This document shows, piece after piece, positions 1 to 8,005 of a stretch of 12,276 bases of DNA. The notes under the pieces were generated by a model. The model saw only the letters and a program-made list of their open reading frames with translations. It was not told the origin of the DNA and searched no databases. The stretch is from Larix sibirica (lineage: Eukaryota; Streptophyta; Pinopsida; Pinales; Pinaceae). Within the stretch, counting starts at the first letter, position 1. Each line of letters begins with the position of its first letter. The stretch lies in assembly GCA_004151065.3 (NCBI GenBank), contig NWUY0300004769.1, forward strand, positions 6,070-18,345. Reading direction: 5' to 3'. The position numbers and the translations under genes are program-made.

Positions 1-502
1 TAGAAATGTCATTAGTATATTTTTTGTGTACAAAGTTTACTATATTTTGATTTTATTTCTATTTGCCGAGTCTTTGTCGAGTCTTATCTGAGTCGCAAAG
101 GCTGCCGAGTCCCAAGCCAGCCAAGTATTTGCCGAGTCCAAGTTTGACAACATTGTTTGAAACCTTTTGTAGACTGCTAGATACAAGATTAGATCTAACC
201 ATTTCTTGTAGGATTACACCTGAAGGAGTAAGAAGGGAGATAAAGCTTGGTGGCTCAAAGAGAGACTAGTCCATCTGTGCACCACTTTGGAACTCCATTG
301 CCCATCTAAAGAGCATTATTTCTCTTCACTCAGCCTTCTTTCAAAGTATATCTTTTCTTCTTTCATTTACATGCAAGCTTGTATTAGATCTCAAAGTCAT
401 ATTATATCTAGATCTTGTACTTGCATGCATATAGATCTACATTTTAAATCATTATATTAAGTAGATCTCAAGTACAAATGTCCATAAGTGTTTACAATCA
501 AA
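1..502. other. repeat-rich noncoding flank with GAGTC-core cluster
   Basis: No convincing coding sequence. The left part contains five GAGTC cores within 71 bp (starting at 68, 79, 90, 107 and 134), several in the context GCCGAGTC. Such short subterminal arrays are seen in plant transposons and LTRs, but no terminal repeat is in view to name a family. Further right there are repeated AGATCT sites and a small inverted pair: ttgtacttg near 415 and caagtacaa near 469. An open frame at 63-269 looks accidental. If the ORP reading is right, this lies in the intron after the 3304-3459 exon, or beyond that gene. Confidence 0.4.
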
Positions 503-974
503 TCTAGATCATTAGCCACTTAGACTAGTACTTTAATTCCACTAAAAATTGTGTTTATTTACAATTTTTAGCATTTTTAGCTCGCTGTCCGTTGCCTTGC
601 CAGTCCAAACACAACATGTTACGGACATGTACGTCCTTGTACATTTGTCATACTACTACCCCCCTTAACAAGTGGTTGCAGTCTTACTTATTGTGCAGGT
701 GAAATTTTAAAACCCCTCTTCCAGAGCATCCAAGATACAAAAATTTCTACCATTTTCTATCGCTGTCCGGAAACCTTTTGCTTGTTGTTTTCGGAAAGCA
801 TACAAACAGTCAAAGGGGGCAACCTTGACCATCCGACAGTCCAGTCCATTCCACTCGCCAAAAGAGACATTTTTCCTCTATCTTTCCTCTTCTTTTTCTT
901 GTTTTGTAAGCTTGACTGTTGGCCACTAAGGACCAACAGTAAGCACTTCTAAAGGCTGATCTAATCAGCTTGTA
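503..974 (+). repeat. direct tandem duplication, copy 1 (about 470 bp)
   Basis: Begins tctagatcattagccactt and ends atctaatcagcttgta. It is repeated head to tail at 977-1440. The first 85 or so bases are almost identical between copies; later parts carry many substitutions and small indels. Shared landmarks include the cttaacaagtggttgcagtc segment, catacaaacagtcaaagg, and the end block with ggccactaaggaccaaca. No TG...CA termini and no coding domain are visible. It includes an 11-bp-stem inverted repeat at 542-571. It could be part of a larger transposable element. Confidence 0.85.
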
Positions 975-976
975 NN

Positions 977-1440
977 TCTAGATCATTAGCCACTTAGACT
1001 AGTACTTTAATTCCACTAAAAATTGTGTTTATTTGCAATTTTTAGCATTTTTAGCTCATTGTTGCCCTGCCTCGCCAGTGACCAAAAACAATGTGTTACG
1101 AACACTTACTGTCCTTGTACATTTGTCATACTAACCCCCTTAACAAGTGGTTGCAGTCTTACTTTGATTGTGCTAGGTAAAACCCCTCTTCCAAGCATCC
1201 AAGAGACAAATTTCTACCATTTTCTATCGCTGTCCTAGGAAAAAATTTTGCTTGCTTTTTTGGACAGCATACAAACAGTCAAAGGGGGCAGCCTTGACCA
1301 TCCGACAGTCCATCCCAATCGCTGCCAAAAGAGGCATTTTTCCTCTATCTTTCTCTCTCTTCTTTCCTATTTTGTAAGCTTGACTGTTGGCCACTAAGGA
1401 CCAACAATAAGCACTTCTAAAGGTTGATCTAATAATTGTA
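977..1440 (+). repeat. direct tandem duplication, copy 2
   Basis: Second copy of the unit at 503-974, 8 bp shorter, beginning with the same tctagatcattagccactt and ending in aattgta against agcttgta in copy 1. It is separated from copy 1 only by two undetermined bases (975-976), so a scaffolding join or collapsed gap must be considered. The divergence between copies argues against a trivial double listing of one sequence. The open frames at 1023-1238 (plus) and 1224-1445 (minus) lie within it, have no counterpart product in copy 1 and no known domain, so I do not call them genes. Confidence 0.85.
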
Positions 1441-1585
1441 ATCAACCTAGCAGGGAAGTGGTGTCACATCACCCTATTGCCTGAGTCATTTTCATTGTTT
1501 TATTGTTTTATTTTTTCACATGCATATGTTTCTTATTAGCTTAATTAAATCACACTTCATTTGGGGTTTTAAAATCAATCATATA

Positions 1586-1784
1586 TTTTTAGCCTTTTTT
1601 ATCCATCAACATGGATGTCATAGATAATTAGATCACATTTCAATTTGGTGCTTTAATTAATATAACTTCAATCTAGTCTAGGACTGACTTGTACTTCACT
1701 TCATAGATTTTTTAGCCTTTTTTGTCCATCAACATGGACGTCATTAGTAATTAGACCACATTTCAATTTGGTGCTCTAATTAAT
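1586..1784 (+). repeat. degenerate tandem repeat, 123-bp offset
   Basis: A block of about 75 bp beginning tttttagcctttttt, with catcaacatgga and catttcaatttggtgct, occurs at about 1586-1662 and again at about 1709-1784. A weaker relative (ttaattaaatcacacttcatttgg) precedes it near 1541, and the phrase aatctagtctaggact occurs at 1670-1685 and 1835-1850. This looks like an old, unevenly duplicated satellite-like or LTR-internal array. No coding potential. Confidence 0.8.
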
Positions 1785-1849
1785 CATAGATTAGATCTTC
1801 TCTTTCTTGTCCGTCAATATAAGTTACTAACTACAATCTAGTCTAGGAC

Positions 1850-2807
1850 TAACAAGCAATCTGTAGTAATTAACTCACATTTGATTTCAGACTAGATTAA
1901 CGAACTTTAAAGATTCCACACTGCAAGTAGTATTTAGATGTTATCTTATATCGCATTTTGCTTAAGGATTGGTCTCTTAATTGTCATATCATATATTATG
2001 ATGTGAGTACTAAGGTCTTTGGGACTGTCTTGCATTTGCTTATCTTTATTTCTATAAGTTGCTAGATCAATTTATTGTCTTGTTTAGATAACTCTTTTAG
2101 TTTCAAATTAACTCCTAAGTTGCTTTAAGCATTCAACCTTAGATTATTTTATTAGGGTCTACCTCCCTTGGCTTTGTTTAGGAGTTGGCCTAAACGGAGG
2201 AGTCAAGTGTCAAGGTGACATTGACCCAACTTGAGGCTTGCCTCCAAGGCCGTGCCCAATGGGTTAAGATTTTTCTCCCCCGGAGGTGTGGATTAGACAA
2301 AAACAAGAAGTTGAGCTACTCTCAATAGGCATGCTTCCCCCTTTCATTTGGGGGAGACTATCATGTTTAGAGCAGGATTAGCAGTCCAGGTTTCAACCAG
2401 AAACAGCATTTTGTAGACTCTTTTGAGATCAGGGTTAAGGTGGATATGCTAGCATTCCTTACCTACGTTAGGAGGGAAAGTTCTATAACCACAAGCTAGG
2501 CCATTAATTTGTATGCTCTAATGTACTCTTTGCTTGTGCAGTAATGTACTCTCATTTACATTTTCAAAAAAATATACTAATCAACTTACCCTTGCATTGG
2601 TCCATATATAGTATTTACAATAACACAAAGTCAGACCACTTGGACTCGGTAACATCTTAGTACACCACAATGGAGAGTTAGCTTTTGCACCTTGGCAAAA
2701 CTTATGAATAGCTTTGTATATAAACAATACAATTAATGATAGAATAAACAATCACTTTAAAGAAAATCATACAATGATATAACTATTCTAGTCAATAGTG
2801 TTAAGAT
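1850..2807. other. noncoding stretch, unassigned repeat-like sequence
   Basis: No gene is supported. 1850-2160 is A+T-rich and featureless. 2160-2480 is less A+T-rich, with small self-complementary pieces such as gaggcttgcctc (near 2233) and cccccttt with ggggg around 2337-2355, typical of transposable-element debris. A short A run near 2566 could be the tail of a retroposed sequence, but no reverse-transcriptase coding is present to support a LINE. 2600-2800 is featureless. Confidence 0.35.
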
Positions 2808-2960
2808 GGGGCCATGGTTTTGTGGTTCAATGGCAAGGATGGTGGCATTCCAAGCTGCCCAACCAGGGGTCCAATCTCTTAGAGGCATGCTTAGCGTTGC
2901 CCTTTGTGGGCTAGTTTACATGAGAAGGCAGACCTATTTGTGATTTGCCATTCATGGCTG
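2808..2960 (+). mobile_element. tRNA-derived SINE-like element
   Basis: The sequence reads like the head of a plant tRNA-related SINE. It has an A-box-like tggttcaatgg at 2823-2833, followed about 35 bp later by a B-box-like ggtccaatctc at 2868-2878, which is close to the common GGTTCGATCCC with changes expected from CpG decay. Between them lies aaggatggtggcattccaagctgccc, fitting a tRNA-type anticodon-arm region, and afterwards cgttgccctttgtgggc, a typical SINE body. It does not fold as a full tRNA and lacks an obvious A tail, so ends are approximate. It lies in the probable downstream ORP intron, antisense to the gene. Confidence 0.5.
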
Positions 2961-3303
2961 GATCATTCCACATGAGTTAAAACTAAGCTAATTTTGTATC
3001 CAATGCTAGATTTCATCAAAATGAACCATAACATTGTTTATGCTACACTGGCAGAATTCTGAAAACACAACAGGTTTTTAAATCATGAATGGCTCAGAAA
3101 TCTTAAGGAAAACCACTTTGATCCAAGCTAAATTGCATTAACCAAGAAAATAAGCATGCAGTCAAGTTTCTCCCTAGCAATTGTCACGAATATTTTGATA
3201 TGCTCCAAAAATTAACATCCTTTCTAGAAGAAATGCAAAACTATATGTTATTTTGGAGTGTGGTGGATCTGCAAGTACATGCCATTAGTATAGCCAAACT
3301 GAC
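2961..3303. other. start of the intron after the second ORP exon
   Basis: A+T-rich sequence with no coding signal. On the minus strand the intron opens with gtcagt at 3303. I searched by eye for the expected next ORP exon (V-S-H-H-P followed by a G-W-K-F-W-G-D type segment) across 1-3303 on the minus strand and did not find it. Confidence 0.6.
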
Positions 3304-3459
3304 CTTTTCAGAAATAAAACGGACACCTTTATCTGGGTAATCAGCCTCATATGTCTCCCCCAATAGAGGATTGAAAGGCTTACAATTTCGACCATCTGTG
3401 GATGCATAGCCAGACACTGCAAAGGCAGCTACATTCAGTATCCGCATAAGGCTATTACC
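3304..3459 (-). CDS. ORP: ORP exon: PI4P/sterol-binding core of the domain
   Basis: Next exon of the same ORP gene, 156 bp (52 codons), phase 0 at both ends. The acceptor is gtgcttcag|GGT, with a good branch-point candidate CTAAC (minus strand, 3493-3489) about 30 nt upstream; the donor is GAAAAG|gtcagt. It begins [20 protein letters not shown], which follows YEWGKR of the upstream exon without a gap as in the family, and contains [13 protein letters not shown]. In yeast Osh4 the Lys and Asn of the equivalent K-x-x-N motif contact the PI4P headgroup; both are kept here. The exon ends at F-I-S-E-K, just before the V-S-H-H-P fingerprint whose two histidines also bind PI4P. That fingerprint should start the next exon, but I do not find it between 1 and 3303. 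Reading on past the donor gives non-family residues and a stop, as expected for an intron. Confidence 0.94.
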
Positions 3460-4646
3460 CTGAAGCACATCAACAAGAAATGCCTAGAGTTAGAAAAGGA
3501 TAATTTCTCAAGTTACTGTTTTTGGATTTCCTGAGAACTTCCTTAATATTCATCATACACCTAATAAATAAAACTAAATCTACCAAGCATATTAGCAGTC
3601 AATACCCCATTAATTTGGGAATCCGGACTAGTTATTTAGGAAAGCAATAAGATTTAAGCAAGTTGCTTTGAAGAATATGTTTATTATAGCAGCAAGAAAG
3701 TAGAAACCAATGGTTGCACAAAATTATATGAAGCCAACCAGTTCTGTCCTGTTTACGGGAAAAACCCACAAAGATGTCTGAAGAGGACAAATGTTTTCCT
3801 ACAACTATCTCTGGCAAATCTATGCTGGAAAGCCTATAAAGTGTTGTAAAATTACATTTAGTTTCAGATGTCAGACATTATGACCTGCCTTGTAGTTACT
3901 ACAGCCATAGTAATGCTAGATGTTCCTCAACAGAAAAAGACATGATCCCAGAATAAACCATTGCTGAATGAGAGAAGAATTATATTAATGTCCACGAATG
4001 AACAACGTAGATCAATGTGTCCCAAAAGTACATCCAGTAAGATAGAGAGGAACTAGGGTGGTGACTCAAAATTACATCCAGTAAAATAGAGTAGAATTAA
4101 AGTAGAAAAGAGCTCTGGGACTGAAAGGAAAATCCCTTCATTGTAAATACAGAAATTTTCCACAATGTTGAAAAAGCCAAGTCAGGGAGCAAAACCATAG
4201 CTAAGTAGTTTACTTTAGACATATTCAAATAAAGAGTCAAGACTAAACATAGAAAATTTTCACTAATTTGGCAAAGAGGAAAATCAATATCTGCATGTAC
4301 GGTTTGCAGTATATCTACTTTGAGTTGCCTAGTTTCTATGCCAGCATTGAGAAACCTTCTAGGTGCGTTGGGATCAGATCTTGACTATCATATAGAACTC
4401 AAAAGACACTGCATTTCAAGGAAATGCCAAGATCAAAAGGACCAGCCCAAGACACAAACATTAAAACCTAAGTGTACTACTCAATTTATTGATTTTTGTA
4501 GCATCGAACAGGTATTTCTGCGTAGGCCAAGTGTCTGGCATGCAGGAGTTGCCCAAAAGAGCTCTCTATGAGCTTGCTTGAGGAGCAGGGGGATTTTTGT
4601 ATCTCTTTCCTAAGTCTAACTTAGGAAAAGCACATTATTGACTTAA

Positions 4647-5089
4647 TGTTGGAAAATGACTAAAACGTGACTAGGGCCCATGGTATTTGATCACCCACTG
4701 TTTTGGCCCAAGGTATTTTGGTCATTGAGATATTATNACAACAGTCACACAGAGTGAGTGAGATCTCATTGAGTGGGTGGAGAAGGACTTCCATCCAAGT
4801 GTGAAGGCAGGGGCCGAGAAACGGAGCAAAGGGGCAGCAAAGGAAGTAGCAGTCAGGTGTGATAGGCTAGGCTACTTGCTGTTTTTTATATTCGTCAGTG
4901 GGCCATTTCCCAGGATGGGAGATTAGGATTTTTATAATAAAATCATCTGTTGCTGGTTTTTCCCCAATTGGAGTTTTCCAAGGTAAATCTGTGTCAAATG
5001 TTTTGAATGGTTTCCTGTGTCTTCAGCTGCGTAATTTGTTAAGAATTTAGTGTATTTCCAGTTAATAATTTTAAGTAAATTATTCAAAC
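4647..5089 (+). mobile_element. Copia-type LTR-like block in ORP intron
   Basis: Starts TGTTGGAAAA, a typical plant Copia LTR start. A G-rich middle part follows, then a likely R/U5 segment with ttataataaaatcatc, and then gtttttccccaattggag and ttttccaaggtaaatctg, which resemble a widespread plant Copia LTR 3' region. A degenerate primer-binding-like sequence ttgagatcggatctggg begins at 5090 (about 11 of 17 positions match the initiator-Met-tRNA complement). Upstream, gaggagcaggggga at about 4580 is purine-rich but not adjacent. No gag or pol coding flanks it, so it is probably a solo or truncated LTR. It lies in the ORP intron, antisense. One undetermined base lies at 4737. Boundaries are tentative. 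Confidence 0.45.
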
Positions 5090-5614
5090 TTGAGATCGGA
5101 TCTGGGCTCAGAAAACAAACACAATTCATATCAACTGAGACGTTAAAGTAAGATAATACCTAAACCAAGCAGACACAAATCATTGAGAAAGCAGAAAATC
5201 AGAATGCTCTTAAATGGGGAAAAACATATTTAAAATCCATGCAAGACCAATGACAGATTATGAAACAAGAAAAAAAATTAGCAGTTCTTCGCTGTCACCC
5301 ATGAACTACAAAAGGGGGTGACATCATAGAGATGATAATACCAATCAAGGTCTAATAGCAAGCAAAAGCACAGTAAAGGACTTAGGAGACTTAAACTGAA
5401 AGGCATTATCGACTAATAATATGACGGAAGTAACATTTATGTTTTACAGCTACAGGATATGGCAGAAAGCTCAGGACAGATAAAGTCCTGTGAAGGAAGA
5501 ATTTCGTTGTCCAGTCATAGAAAGGCATATTTGCTCGCAAGGGTGCACAGTATAATTCCAGAAAACAAAAGCACACATTGATCAATGAATTATTTTAAAA
5601 TTGACCTGTTACAC

Positions 5615-5758
5615 ATTGTAGTTCACTTGAATACAAGGTTCTTAGTAATGCAACTGGAAATTTTCAAAAGCCTAAGTTAATAACTTGTAGATTGTAGCTT
5701 GCTTGAATAAAGGTACTTTGTAATGCAATTGTTTATGAAAAGACCTAAGTTAATAACT
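5615..5758 (+). repeat. intronic tandem repeat, 76-bp offset
   Basis: Two adjacent related units, 5615-5685 and 5691-5758. Each starts attgtag, has cttgaata and taatgcaa in the middle, and ends with cctaagttaataact. They share most positions but differ by several substitutions and indels, so the duplication is not recent. The repeat lies within the ORP intron, about 270 bp from the splice donor. Confidence 0.85.
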
Positions 5759-6023
5759 GAGAATGTATCAGAAATGTCTTTTCACTTTTAAGCAAGCTAC
5801 TTATGTTTGAGAAACAAAAAGGATTCATGATGCTTCACATGTTAACAAGGCAAGAGAAGTACATCCACCCAAAATTGATCACTGACAAAGCCCTCTGGAA
5901 TTTCGTATGTCAAGACTTGAGCTACCTCAAATTAGCAACCACCCGACAAAGACGAGTATTTCCACTTTTTCATACATCGAATAAAAACAATATGACTTCA
6001 TGTATAAAGATGAGAGAGGTTAC

Positions 6024-6469
6024 CCTTTTGCCCCATTCATATGCTCGATCAAGTAGGTAAGAATACTCCAAATCTTCAAAGCACTTTTGTAAGGACGAAA
6101 GAGGCTCATTGAAGTACACAGGAAGGCACACTTTTGTGAGATCCTTGCCAATATTGTCTTTAATCATGGACCAAAGGCTCACTCCTCTCTCCTTTTCCTT
6201 TGGTTCAGGTAGTTCCTCTCGCCTTTGCACATAAGGGTAATCAAATCCAACCATTTTGATATCTGCATCAACGCCATACCTAGAATTTGAGAGGGACAAA
6301 CCTTCATCTGAATCAACTGACGATCGCATGTGTCCAGAGTCTGTTCTCCGTAATGAATTAGATGATAGAAACTCCCTAGTGTCAAAATAAGTAATGTCAT
6401 CCTCATCTGATTCTTCCTCTGGTCCATCTTGCCTCTCATTGTCATCATCGGAATCAGTAACACTCCCTT
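6024..6469 (-). CDS. ORP: ORP exon: acidic linker and start of lipid-binding domain
   Basis: Internal exon of a plant oxysterol-binding-protein-related protein, a family that exchanges sterols and PI4P between membranes at contact sites. The acceptor is a T-rich tract ending ttttcag and the donor is AGG|gtaacc. It enters in phase 1 and leaves in phase 0 (446 bp, about 149 codons). The first half encodes a Ser/Asp/Glu-rich linker (SDDDNE, then EEESDEDD) followed by Y-F-D-T-R-E, an FFAT-like VAP-binding motif. From about 6182 the OSBP-related domain begins ([15 protein letters not shown]), then the family-typical [13 protein letters not shown] and ends at YEWGKR. From memory, linker and domain resemble Arabidopsis ORP1A-1D/2A/2B; I cannot place it with one paralog. 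PH-domain and coiled-coil exons should lie upstream on this strand (higher coordinates), but none is recognisable to the window end. No frameshift or stop is visible, so the exon looks functional. Confidence 0.94.
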
Positions 6470-6772
6470 CTGAAAAAGCATAAAAATAGAAATTAATATA
6501 GAAGATTTCAAAGCTAAATTGTAAAACCAACCACAACTGAGTAATCTAAAGTGCCCAGTCTGGAAAGAGCTTATCTCAACGTTAATTCTACACTATTTTT
6601 TGGAAACTGCTAAAGATACATAATTTATGTTCAATTACAATTATTATAACAGCTACAAAGATCAACAAGCTTAAATTCAAAAGGAAACGTATTTCTCAAA
6701 GGATGGTTCTTGTGTGAAAGCCAACACAATTTAACATTTTTTTAATGATATGAATATATTTAGCTTCAACAG
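6470..6772. other. 3' end of the intron preceding the first ORP exon
   Basis: On the minus strand this is the acceptor side of the upstream ORP intron. It has a long pyrimidine-rich tract with ttctatttttatgctttttcag ending at 6470, and TTAAT-type branch candidates just upstream. No further exon is visible. The intron or intergenic region appears to extend through the rest of the window. Confidence 0.6.
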
Positions 6773-7397
6773 TGTTGAGGTGTCGACCACTTGAGTCATC
6801 TGCTGACAAGCTGAACAGGCCAACTTGCACATAGAAGGGGAACAGGACGGAAACCAATTGTTGATAGTCTGATTTGACCAACCTTAACACTCGGTCAACC
6901 AACAGGCTAATGATCCCATATTCTTGACGTCTTGAATAGTATGTAGCCAGCCTGATTAGGTAAAAGATCCCACATTTTACTGGCAGCTGGCCACTGTAGC
7001 CAACGTAAAAGGGATAAGGTTGTTACAACCTTCATGTATAAATAATGTAATGTATTTCTAAATTTCATACAACATTTTTGTACAATGCCTTGAATCATTC
7101 TCTGAGCAATTGCTTTGAATAGAAAAATGAAGGACATGATTTTGTCTCGATCCCATCCATGCAATTGCAAACTGTGGGTGTGATATATACTTGCCTGTGT
7201 TATATTTCTGTTGAGCTTCTCTGCTTATTTCCACACTAGATCTGTATGCCAATCCGCATATATCAGACAACTAATTTGTCTATCATAATTTTAAAAATAA
7301 GTATCAGGCTTGTCAACTAGACAGATGACATCTGATCATTGTTGAAAGGTAATAATTGGCATCAGAGCCAAAAGCCTGGGAGTATCAAGTTTTAACA
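6773..7397 (+). mobile_element. candidate Copia 5' LTR
   Basis: Bounded by TGTTGAGG at 6773 and TTTTAACA ending at 7397, giving TG...CA termini and a plausible LTR of about 625 bp. A TATA-box-like tataaata lies at 7037-7044, a sensible position for the U3/R border. Immediately after, with a 2-bp spacer, comes a primer-binding site complementary to initiator Met tRNA. No second LTR matching this one was recognised, so this may be a truncated element. The start is the weaker boundary. Alternatively the LTR may end before the first primer-binding-like site at 7357. Confidence 0.4.
7357..7370 (+). promoter_or_regulatory. first primer-binding-site-like sequence
   Basis: TGGCATCAGAGCCA matches the complement of the plant initiator-Met-tRNA 3' end (TGGTATCAGAGCCA) at 13 of 14 positions. 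It sits 43 bp before a second, longer match. It may be a decayed duplicate or the true site of an LTR ending near 7355. Confidence 0.45.
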
Positions 7398-7399
7398 AC

Positions 7400-7417
7400 T
7401 GGTATCAGAGCCTGGTT
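7400..7417 (+). promoter_or_regulatory. Copia primer-binding site (initiator Met tRNA)
   Basis: TGGTATCAGAGCCTGGTT matches the complement of the plant initiator-Met-tRNA 3' end over 18 positions with one mismatch. This is the classic priming site for minus-strand synthesis in plant Copia elements. It follows TTTTAACA-ac, the expected LTR end and short spacer, and is followed by leader-like sequence with aaaggaggcagtattgg. Confidence 0.65.
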
Positions 7418-7934
7418 CAGCTCAAAGGAGGCAGTATTGGATCTGACATTTGAAGTACAAGATCAGGAGATAAAAGTGTCAAATTTCTAAAACCTGAGAT
7501 GATCATGATTCAGTGGAAGCAATTCAGTAATCTACTGCAGTATCACATCTACATCAGATGCAAACATAATAGAAACATCTAATCAAAAAGGGTTTAATGG
7601 TAACCCTATGTTGCAGAAGTTTCCAGAATGTGGAAATGTCCAAAACAAAGGTAAGAGTGTCCAATATGGCGTGAAGCTTTGCCCAAATTCACAGGAAATG
7701 GCAGGATGGGAACGGCAATATTATATCTTGAAAAAAGATAATTACACAAATTTCATATCCATTGTGAATAGTGGCATATTCTCAGAACTTATTGGCCCAA
7801 TCTAACGTTCAACAAGTCTGCAAACTTACAAAGTATTGTGTCATTATTTCAGATGTTCTGTATGCTTATAAAGTTATTGTTACAGGTTGAGATAAACCAG
7901 CAAGTAGTATCATTATAAATGCACAGATTGGAAT
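7418..7934 (+). other. decayed Copia leader, possible gag remnant
   Basis: Sequence downstream of the primer-binding site, where a Copia leader and gag start would be expected. An open frame at 7608-7805 includes MAGWERQYYIL and then KKDNYTN, loosely recalling the L-T-K-D-N-Y-x-x-W start of Copia gag proteins, but the conserved Trp is missing and the frame stops early. No protease, integrase, reverse transcriptase or RNase H motifs follow. I regard a gag remnant as possible but unproven. Confidence 0.2.
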
Positions 7935-8005
7935 GCATGTTCATGTGCATAGCACTGGTTATCATTAATTTCCAATCGATGAAGGCGTAAGTTCAAATCC
8001 CAGGC
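7935..8005 (+). mobile_element. second tRNA-like Pol III block (possible SINE)
   Basis: A-box-like tagcactggtta begins at 7950, and a good B-box-like agttcaaatcc lies at 7990-8000 (9 of 11 positions against GGTTCGAATCC), about 40 bp later. The stretch ccaatcgatgaaggcgtaag between them resembles a tRNA anticodon arm and variable region. The acceptor stem does not pair and the D-arm is short, so this is not an intact tRNA gene. It is a tRNA-derived SINE head or a tRNA relic. Confidence 0.35.

Larger units (their letters stand above)
3460..6023 (-). other. complete ORP intron, 2564 bp, phase 0
   Basis: Intron between the two ORP exons, with donor gtaacc at 6023 and acceptor gcttcag at 3460 on the minus strand. 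It is long for this position in a small plant genome and holds at least one transposable-element fragment: a Copia-type LTR-like block at about 4647-5089, on the opposite strand. It also holds a degenerate tandem repeat (5615-5758) and a short direct repeat (a 19-base near-identical pair at 4030-4048 and 4073-4091). One undetermined base lies at 4737. The remaining stretches (3500-4000, 4100-4560, 5130-5600, 5760-6020) are A+T-rich with no coding signal I trust. A plus-strand open frame at 4320-4571 has no recognisable domain. Confidence 0.9.

Noticed and set aside
1023-1445. Short open frames on both strands in duplication copy 2
   Set aside because: The equivalent region of copy 1 does not preserve them and no domain is visible, so they are not selected coding sequence.
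2160-2575. LINE 3' end with short A tail
   Set aside because: Only a 7-base A run and mild composition change; no reverse-transcriptase or endonuclease coding upstream.
2820-2880. Intact tRNA gene
   Set aside because: A- and B-box-like blocks are present, but acceptor and other stems do not pair and the sequence continues as a SINE-like body.
4320-4571. Plus-strand open frame of 83 codons inside the ORP intron
   Set aside because: No recognisable domain, no repeat relatives in the window and no splice or promoter support; likely chance.
5615-5758. CRISPR-like or regularly spaced repeat array
   Set aside because: Only two diverged units without constant spacers; the sequence is plant-type intronic DNA.
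5803-6060. Plus-strand open frame of 85 codons
   Set aside because: Its right end is antisense to the well-supported ORP exon and the rest is intron; no domain.
6179-6511. Minus-strand open frame of 110 codons in another frame of the ORP exon
   Set aside because: It is an out-of-frame shadow; the correct frame gives family-conserved ORP residues and good splice sites.
6907-7270. Minus-strand open frames of 87 and 70 codons
   Set aside because: They overlap each other in different frames within the candidate LTR, lack ORP similarity and lack splice context.
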